A stretch of DNA of 64,000 nt, taken from positions 1,860,001 to 1,924,000 of the forward strand of contig NZ_CABVGP010000003.1 in assembly GCF_902497555.1 (NCBI RefSeq), in the 5' to 3' direction. Position numbers and translations under genes: made by a program. Every line of letters starts with the position of its first letter. Position 1 is the first letter of the stretch. The DNA is from Amycolatopsis camponoti (GTDB lineage: Bacteria; Actinomycetota; Actinomycetes; Mycobacteriales; Pseudonocardiaceae). The notes below the pieces were generated by a model. It ran no database searches. It worked only from the letters and a program-made list of their open reading frames with translations, and had not been told where the DNA came from. Shown piece by piece: positions 58,893 through 64,000 of the stretch.

Positions 58893-60242
58893 GTGACCCG
58901 GACCGTATCCACCGACGTCGACGGCGCAGTCGCGGCCAGATCGCAGCACCGCCTGGCCCTGCGGAAGTCACTCGCCCGCCTGTCCGTCCGCCCTCGGTCG
59001 ATGCTGATCCTCGCGGTGATCCCGCTGGTCGCGATCGGATACGGCATCTGGGGCTGGCAGCACGACTGGGTGCTCGGCGTCGACAGCGCGGTCTACCGGG
59101 CCGGTGCGCTCACGCTGCTGCACGGCGACTCCCTCTACGACGCGAACACGCTGGCCCCCGAGCCGTGGTGGGCGCTGCTGCCGTTCACCTACCCGCCGAC
59201 GGCCGCCCTGATCTTCGTGCCGCTCGCCGCGTTCCCGACGCAGATTTCCTGGGGCCTGATCACCGCGATCTCGCTGGCGGCGATGGCGTTGTCGATCCGG
59301 ATCGCGATCGGCGCCCTGCCCCGCCCGGCCGCCGACGGCCCGCGCTGGTGGGCCTCGCCCGCCCGCTCGACCATCGTCTTCTTCCTGGTCTTCCTCGCCC
59401 TCGAGCCGGTGTGGCGGACGATCTTCCTCGGCCAGATCAACCTGGTCCTGATGGCCATGATCATGCTGGACATGCTGGTCATCGGCGCGCGCGGCAGCCG
59501 GTGGGGCGGCGTGCTGGTCGGCGTCGCGGCGGCGATCAAGCTGACGCCGCTGGTGTTCCTCGGGCACCTGTTCATCACCGGCCGCCGGATGGACGCGATC
59601 CGCGGCTTCGCCACGTTCGTCGTGCTGCAGGGGCTGATGTTCCTGATCAACTCGCACGACGCGGCCAAGTACTGGACCGTGACGCTGCCGGACACCGGCC
59701 GCATCGGGCCGGTGCACTGGGCGGGCAACCAGTCGCTGAACGCGCTGATGAACCGGGCCACCGACCTCGCGCCGTGGGCGTCGTCGGCGGCGATGGGCAT
59801 CGGGTTCCTGCTCGCGATCCCGGCGCTGTGGCTGCTGGTCCGCTTCCACCGCAAGGGCCAGGCGCTGGCCGCGCTGCTCGTCACGGCGTTCTGGACGCTG
59901 CTGATCTCGCCGATCTCGTGGACGCACCACTGGGTGTGGGTGATCCCGCTGATCGTGCTGCTGGTCTCGCGGCTGCCGAAGACCACCCCGAAGACGGCGT
60001 GGAAGCGCTGGGTCGGGACGTTCCTCGCGGCGTTCGTGTTCGTCAGCTGCGTGCTGCTGATCCTGCCGAACGGCCGCAACGTCGAGCTGCACTGGACGGT
60101 CTGGCAGAACATCCTGGGTGACGCGTACATCCTGATGCCGGTCGTGCTGGCCGTGGCGCTGAGCCTGCGCTGGGGCCTGCAGCGGCGGGCCAGGAAGAAA
60201 GCCGCGACGGACGAGCATGTCGACGTCGCGTCCGGCGTCTGA
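58893..60242 (+). CDS. GT87-family polyprenol-dependent glycosyltransferase
   Basis: A 449-residue membrane enzyme of GT-C fold with about 11 hydrophobic segments. Family features: the first extracytoplasmic loop GVDSAVYRAGALTLLHGDSL with the catalytic Asp, PFTYPPTAALIFVPLAAFPT, LGQINLVLMAMIMLDML, and AAIKLTPLVFLGHLFITGRR. GT87 (DUF2029) enzymes such as PimE transfer mannose from polyprenyl-phosphomannose to lipoglycans outside the membrane. It overlaps the next paralogous gene by 26 bases. Confidence 0.9.
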   Translation: MTRTVSTDVDGAVAARSQHRLALRKSLARLSVRPRSMLILAVIPLVAIGYGIWGWQHDWVLGVDSAVYRAGALTLLHGDSLYDANTLAPEPWWALLPFTYPPTAALIFVPLAAFPTQISWGLITAISLAAMALSIRIAIGALPRPAADGPRWWASPARSTIVFFLVFLALEPVWRTIFLGQINLVLMAMIMLDMLVIGARGSRWGGVLVGVAAAIKLTPLVFLGHLFITGRRMDAIRGFATFVVLQGLMFLINSHDAAKYWTVTLPDTGRIGPVHWAGNQSLNALMNRATDLAPWASSAAMGIGFLLAIPALWLLVRFHRKGQALAALLVTAFWTLLISPISWTHHWVWVIPLIVLLVSRLPKTTPKTAWKRWVGTFLAAFVFVSCVLLILPNGRNVELHWTVWQNILGDAYILMPVVLAVALSLRWGLQRRARKKAATDEHVDVASGV

Positions 60243-61422
60243 GGTGCGGGGCCGGCTCCTGGCCGGCGGGATCGCGCTGCTGGTGCTGGCGCTCGGCGTC
60301 GTCGTCTGGCTGGCCGGGTGGCACCTGGGCGCGGACAGCGCCGTGTACCGCGCCGGGGCCATGACGCTGCTGCACGGTGACCCGCTCTACACGCGGGACG
60401 TGCTGACCGCGCTGCCCGACTGGGTGCGCCTGCCGTTCACCTACACGCCGGCCGCCGCGCCGCTGTTCCTGCCGCTCGCGCTCGTGCCATCGGGCCTGGT
60501 CTGGGGCGTGATCGCGTTTTTGTCGGTGGTCGCCCTTATGGTCGTGATCACGGTGGTGCTGTCGTCGCCGGGGCACTCGTCGCTTCTGGGAAGAAGCTGG
60601 TGGGCGTTGCCGGCGGGAACGGCCATCGCGCTGGCGCTGGAACCGGTGTGGAAGACGCTGTTCCTGGGCCAGATCAACTTGATACTGATGGCGTTCGTGG
60701 TGCTGGACGTCCTGGTGCTGTCGGCCAGGGGGTCGCGCTGGGCGGGCGTGCTGATCGGCGTGGCGGCGGCGATCAAGCTGACTCCGCTGATCTTCGTGCC
60801 GCACCTGTTCTTCACAGGAAGGTGGAGAGACGGGCTGCGGGCCCTGGGCACGTTCGTGGCGCTCGAAGCGGTGATGTTCGCGGTCATCCCGGTCGACGCG
60901 GCGCGGTTCTGGCGGGATTCGGCGACCGACCCGAGCCGGGTCGGTTCGGTGCACTGGATCTTCAACCAGTCGCTCAACGGGCTGGTCAACCGGGCTTCGC
61001 ACCTGGCGTCCTGGTCGCTGGCGGTGGCGGTCGGGGTGGCGGCGGTGCTCGCCGTGCCCGCGGTGTGGCTGGTCGTGCGGCTGCACCGGCGAGGTGAGGA
61101 CGCGGCGGCTCTGCTCGTGACGGCGTTCTACGGGCTGCTGCTGTCGCCGGTGTCGTGGTCGCACCACTGGGTCTGGTGCGTGCCCTTGCTCACGCTGCTC
61201 GTGGTCAAGGCGCGGTGGTGGGCCGCGGCGGCGGTGGCGGCGCTGTTCCTCTCGCAGATCGTGATGCTCGTGCCCAACGGCGGCGACGCGGAGTTCGGCT
61301 GGGGCCTGGGCTGGTCGGTCCTCGGCAACGTCTACGTGCTCGCGGCGGCGGGCGGGATCCTCGGCCTGGCGGCGCGTGAGCTACGTCTGGTCCGGCGGTC
61401 GCCGCAGGTCGTCACCGTTTAG
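60217..61422 (+). CDS. GT87-family glycosyltransferase (paralogue)
   Basis: A 401-residue paralogue sharing the catalytic loop GADSAVYRAGAMTLLHGDPL, PFTYTPAAAPLFLPLALVPS, LGQINLILMAFVVLDVLVLS and AAIKLTPLIFVPHLFFTGRW with the preceding gene. About ten membrane segments. The ATG lies inside the end of the first gene, so the two are coupled and may act in sequence on one glycan. It ends 12 bases before purK. Confidence 0.9.
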   Translation: MSTSRPASEVRGRLLAGGIALLVLALGVVVWLAGWHLGADSAVYRAGAMTLLHGDPLYTRDVLTALPDWVRLPFTYTPAAAPLFLPLALVPSGLVWGVIAFLSVVALMVVITVVLSSPGHSSLLGRSWWALPAGTAIALALEPVWKTLFLGQINLILMAFVVLDVLVLSARGSRWAGVLIGVAAAIKLTPLIFVPHLFFTGRWRDGLRALGTFVALEAVMFAVIPVDAARFWRDSATDPSRVGSVHWIFNQSLNGLVNRASHLASWSLAVAVGVAAVLAVPAVWLVVRLHRRGEDAAALLVTAFYGLLLSPVSWSHHWVWCVPLLTLLVVKARWWAAAAVAALFLSQIVMLVPNGGDAEFGWGLGWSVLGNVYVLAAAGGILGLAARELRLVRRSPQVVTV

Positions 61423-61434
61423 TCTGAGACGGCT

Positions 61435-62619
61435 ATGGACAAACACACCGGTCTGCCCGTCGTGGGCATGGTGGGCGGCGGTCAGCTGGCCCGGATGACC
61501 CACCAGGCGGCGATCTCCCTCGGCCAGTCCCTGCGCGTGCTCGCGGCGGGGGAGAACGAAGCCGCGGGGCTCGTCGCCGGCGACGTCACGCTGGGGCACC
61601 ACACCGACCTCGACGCGCTGCGGAAGTTCGCGGCGTCGGTCGACGTGCTCACGTTCGACCACGAGCACGTGCCGGGCGAGCACCTGCTGACGCTGGCGAT
61701 GGAGGGCTACCTCATCCGGCCGGCGCCGTCGGCGCTCGGCTTCGCGCAGAACAAGCTGGTGATGCGCGAGATGATGGCGGGTCTCGGCGTGCCGGGCCCG
61801 GCCTTCGCCGAGGTGTCCACTGTGGACGACGTGGTGAAGTTCGGCGGCGAGCACGGCTGGCCGGTGGTGCTCAAGGCGTCGACCGGCGGGTACGACGGCC
61901 GCGGCGTCTGGATGCTGGACACCGCCCAGCACGCGCGCGAGACCGTGCCGGAGCTGCTGGAAGCGGGCACAGCGCTGCTGGTCGAGGAGAAGGTGGCGAT
62001 GCGGCGGGAACTGGCCGCGCTCGTCGCCCGCTCGCCCTTCGGCCAGGGCGCGGCGTACCCCGTGGTCGAGACGGTGCAGACCGGCGGCATCAACACCGAG
62101 GTGCTGGCCCCGGCCCCGGGGCTCTCGCCGGAGCGCGTGCACGAGGCACAGGACCTGGCGCTGCGGGTCGCGTCGACGCTGGACGTCACCGGGCTGCTCG
62201 CGGTCGAGCTGTTCGAGACGGACACCGGGCTGCTGGTGAACGAGCTGGCCATGCGCCCGCACAACTCCGGCCACTGGACCATGGACGGCGCGCGCACGTC
62301 GCAGTTCGAGCAGCACCTGCGGGCGGTGCTCGACTACCCGCTGGGCCGGACGGACCTCATCGCGCCGGCGTGCGTGATGGCGAACGTGCTGGGCGCGCCG
62401 GAGCTGCCCGAGATGGGGCCGGACGAGCGGCTGCACCACCTGTTCGCGCGGTACCCGGAGGCGCGGGTGCACCTCTACGGCAAGCAGGAGCGGCCGGGGC
62501 GCAAGCTCGGGCACGTCAACTTCACCGGCGACCGCATGGACGACCTGCGCAACCGCGCGCTGCTCTCGGCGCACTGGCTGTCCCACGCCGTCTGGCTCGA
62601 CGGCTACGAAATCCACTAG
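61435..62619 (+). CDS. purK: 5-(carboxyamino)imidazole ribonucleotide synthase
   Basis: ATP-dependent carboxylation of AIR to N5-CAIR in purine synthesis. A 394-residue ATP-grasp enzyme: [39 protein letters not shown], the ATP-binding [38 protein letters not shown] and [20 protein letters not shown]. Ten bases upstream of purE. Confidence 0.96.
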   Translation: MDKHTGLPVVGMVGGGQLARMTHQAAISLGQSLRVLAAGENEAAGLVAGDVTLGHHTDLDALRKFAASVDVLTFDHEHVPGEHLLTLAMEGYLIRPAPSALGFAQNKLVMREMMAGLGVPGPAFAEVSTVDDVVKFGGEHGWPVVLKASTGGYDGRGVWMLDTAQHARETVPELLEAGTALLVEEKVAMRRELAALVARSPFGQGAAYPVVETVQTGGINTEVLAPAPGLSPERVHEAQDLALRVASTLDVTGLLAVELFETDTGLLVNELAMRPHNSGHWTMDGARTSQFEQHLRAVLDYPLGRTDLIAPACVMANVLGAPELPEMGPDERLHHLFARYPEARVHLYGKQERPGRKLGHVNFTGDRMDDLRNRALLSAHWLSHAVWLDGYEIH

Positions 62620-62629
62620 GAGATCAGGT

Positions 62630-63127
62630 ATGGCGCCGCAGGTGGGCGTGATCATGGGCAGCGACTCGGACTGGCCGACCCTCGAGGCGGCCGGTGCGGC
62701 GCTGGACGAGTTCGGCGTCGAGTACGAGGTCGGCGTCTACTCGGCGCACCGCACCCCGCAGCGCATGCTGGACTACGCGACGTCGGCGGTGGCGCGCGGC
62801 ATCCGCGTGATCATCGCGGGCGCGGGCGGCGCGGCCCACCTGCCGGGCATGGTCGCCTCGGCGACGGTGCTGCCGGTGATCGGCGTCCCGGTCCCGCTGA
62901 AGTACCTGGACGGCCTGGACTCGTTGCTGTCGATCGTCCAGATGCCGGCGGGCGTCCCGGTGGCGACGGTCTCGGTGGGCGGCGCGCGCAACGCGGGCCT
63001 GCTGGCGGTCCGCATCCTGGCGGCGTCGGACGAGGGCCTGCGCTCGAAGATGGCGGAGTTCCAGCGCGACCTCGAGAAGCTGGTCCTGGACAAGGACGCG
63101 GCCCTGCGCGCGAAGGCCGGCCACTAG
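62630..63127 (+). CDS. purE: N5-CAIR mutase
   Basis: Converts N5-CAIR to CAIR. The 165 residues show the class I PurE signature: [85 protein letters not shown] lies upstream of the ATG. It forms the purK-purE operon. In mycobacteria an acyl-CoA dehydrogenase follows, whereas here a leftward SDR gene does. Confidence 0.96.
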   Translation: MAPQVGVIMGSDSDWPTLEAAGAALDEFGVEYEVGVYSAHRTPQRMLDYATSAVARGIRVIIAGAGGAAHLPGMVASATVLPVIGVPVPLKYLDGLDSLLSIVQMPAGVPVATVSVGGARNAGLLAVRILAASDEGLRSKMAEFQRDLEKLVLDKDAALRAKAGH

Positions 63128-63130
63128 CGG

Positions 63131-63814
63131 TCACCACGGCACGGTCTTGCCCTCGCGGTCGAGGAACTCGAGGCCGGGCTTGCCGAGCTTGGCCAGCAGG
63201 ACGTCCACGATCAGCGGCACGGACTCCTCGACGGTGAACGGCGCTTGGTCGCCGCCGAGAGCGGTGCGGATCCAGCCGGGGGCCATGAGCAGCAGTGCCC
63301 GGTCGGCCTGCCGGGCGGCGAAGCTGCGCATGAGCATGTTCAGCGCCGCCTTGCTGGCGCGGTAGACCTCGCGCGAGCCGGCCGTGTTGTTGGTGATGCT
63401 GCCCTGGCCGGACGACATCGCGCCGATGAGCCCGTCCGGGGGCACGAGGTCCTGCAGCGCCTCGATGACGCGCATCGGGCTGAGCGCGTTGGTCACCATC
63501 ACCTCGACGAAGTCGGCGGTCGACACCTCGCCGATCGGAGTCGCCGGGTTGTTCGTGGTGCCCGCGTTGACGAAGAGCACGTCGATCCGGCGTCCGGCGA
63601 GCCGTTCGCGCAGGGGCGGCAGCTGATCGGGCTCGGTGATGTCGAGGTGTTCGACCTCGACGCGTCCGGCGGAGGCGTCGGCCAGGTCGTGCAGGGGTGT
63701 CCGGGCGGCCGGGTCGCGGACCGTGCCGATCACGTGCCAGTGGCGGGCGGCCAGCTCGGCGGCGATCGCGTGCCCGAGCCCGCGCGAGGCTCCGATGACG
63801 AGGGCGGTTTCCAT
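63131..63814 (-). CDS. short-chain dehydrogenase/reductase
   Basis: A 227-residue SDR: LVIGASRGLGHAIAAELAAR (NAD(P) loop), VEHLDITEPDQLPPL, VLFVNAGTTNNPATPIG, the Ser region GAMSSGQGSI, YRASKAALNMLMRSFAA (Y-x-x-x-K) and LLMAPGWIRTALGG. AAGGGA precedes the ATG at 63814. It is divergent from the AsnC-type regulator, which may control it. Confidence 0.9.
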   Translation of the reverse strand: METALVIGASRGLGHAIAAELAARHWHVIGTVRDPAARTPLHDLADASAGRVEVEHLDITEPDQLPPLRERLAGRRIDVLFVNAGTTNNPATPIGEVSTADFVEVMVTNALSPMRVIEALQDLVPPDGLIGAMSSGQGSITNNTAGSREVYRASKAALNMLMRSFAARQADRALLLMAPGWIRTALGGDQAPFTVEESVPLIVDVLLAKLGKPGLEFLDREGKTVPW

Positions 63815-63918
63815 GGCTGTTCCCTTCGAGCGGTGTGCCCCGAGTCTGTCCACTCGCTCGCCGAGCGTGCCCGTGCGGGTGGCGGATTTGTAGGATTGCC
63901 TCGATGAGGGGAGCCGCG

Positions 63919-64000
63919 ATGGCCGAATCCGGCACTGTGCAGGCCGACGATGTGCGTCTCATCCGGGCACTCCAGGTGGCTCCGCGAGCCTCGTTCGCCT
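63919..64000 (+). CDS. Lrp/AsnC-family regulator, N-terminus only
   Basis: Cut by the window end after 27 residues. The start at 63919 has GGGGAG five bases upstream; an ATG at 63904 is in frame. The visible sequence QADDVRLIRALQVAPRASFA matches the first helices of the AsnC HTH (D-x-x-D-xx-LL-xx-LQ-x-DPR). It is divergent from the SDR gene. Confidence 0.7.
   Translation, partial: MAESGTVQADDVRLIRALQVAPRASFA

Overview
The window is high-GC DNA dense with GTG starts. Its gene content (biotin-dependent acyl-CoA carboxylase with a small epsilon subunit, GT87 polyprenol-type glycosyltransferases, DUF1707, DUF6223, SAV_915 and TNT-domain proteins) points to a mycelial actinomycete of the Pseudonocardiales, Amycolatopsis-like. 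The genus is an inference from gene content and synteny, not from a marker gene.

A conserved housekeeping backbone can be followed from end to end: glpD (310-2043), accA3/pccA (6063-7856), maf (10598-11227), accE (18463-18681), accD5/pccB (18678-20315), birA (40259-41056), a PH-domain membrane protein (41142-41732), two gtrA paralogues (54446-55512), purK (61435-62619) and purE (62630-63127). From memory this is the order and relative orientation of the Mycobacterium tuberculosis region glpD2-accA3-maf-accE5-accD5-birA-PH-GtrA-purK-purE. Here the backbone is opened up by blocks of accessory genes, the largest about 20 kb between accD5 and birA.

Region 1-11.2 kb: glycerol-3-phosphate dehydrogenase, a GNAT acetyltransferase, an exported HAF-repeat protein, an orphan sensor kinase, two DUF1707 proteins, the acyl-CoA carboxylase alpha chain, a dicarboxylate/amino-acid symporter and Maf. 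Region 11.3-18.5 kb: a PadR-controlled drug exporter, then the most interesting locus of the window. This is a Ro60/Rsr (TROVE plus vWA) gene interrupted by a 394-residue LAGLIDADG intein. It is preceded by two tandem Y-RNA-like noncoding RNAs, one carrying a circularly permuted tRNA-like module. An LLM flavin oxidoreductase with its MarR regulator follows. Region 18.5-40.2 kb: accE-accD5, then a patchwork of small regulator-enzyme pairs (MarR, TetR, HxlR, LysR, GlxA-type AraC, ECF41-like sigma), an alginate lyase, two two-component systems, two decayed genes and an NlpC/P60 hydrolase whose transglycosylase half has lost its glutamate.

Region 40.2-54.4 kb: birA, the PH-domain protein and HMG-CoA lyase, a TNT (NAD glycohydrolase-type) toxin with a likely immunity gene, a secreted GH92 mannosidase under palindromic operators, a HisN-type phosphatase, a PhoB-type two-component system, two NarL-type regulators and an exporter/NmrA operon. 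Region 54.4-64 kb: two GtrA proteins, a membrane-tethered fusion of an ECF sigma factor with a zinc-finger anti-sigma module and an exported domain, a degenerate GGDEF protein, two overlapping GT87 glycosyltransferases, purK-purE, a short-chain dehydrogenase and the start of an Lrp/AsnC regulator cut by the window end. GtrA flippases and GT87 enzymes in one neighbourhood suggest polyprenyl-phosphate-sugar-dependent glycan or lipoglycan synthesis.

No rRNA, standard tRNA, CRISPR array, transposase or integrase was seen. No large biosynthetic gene cluster is present.
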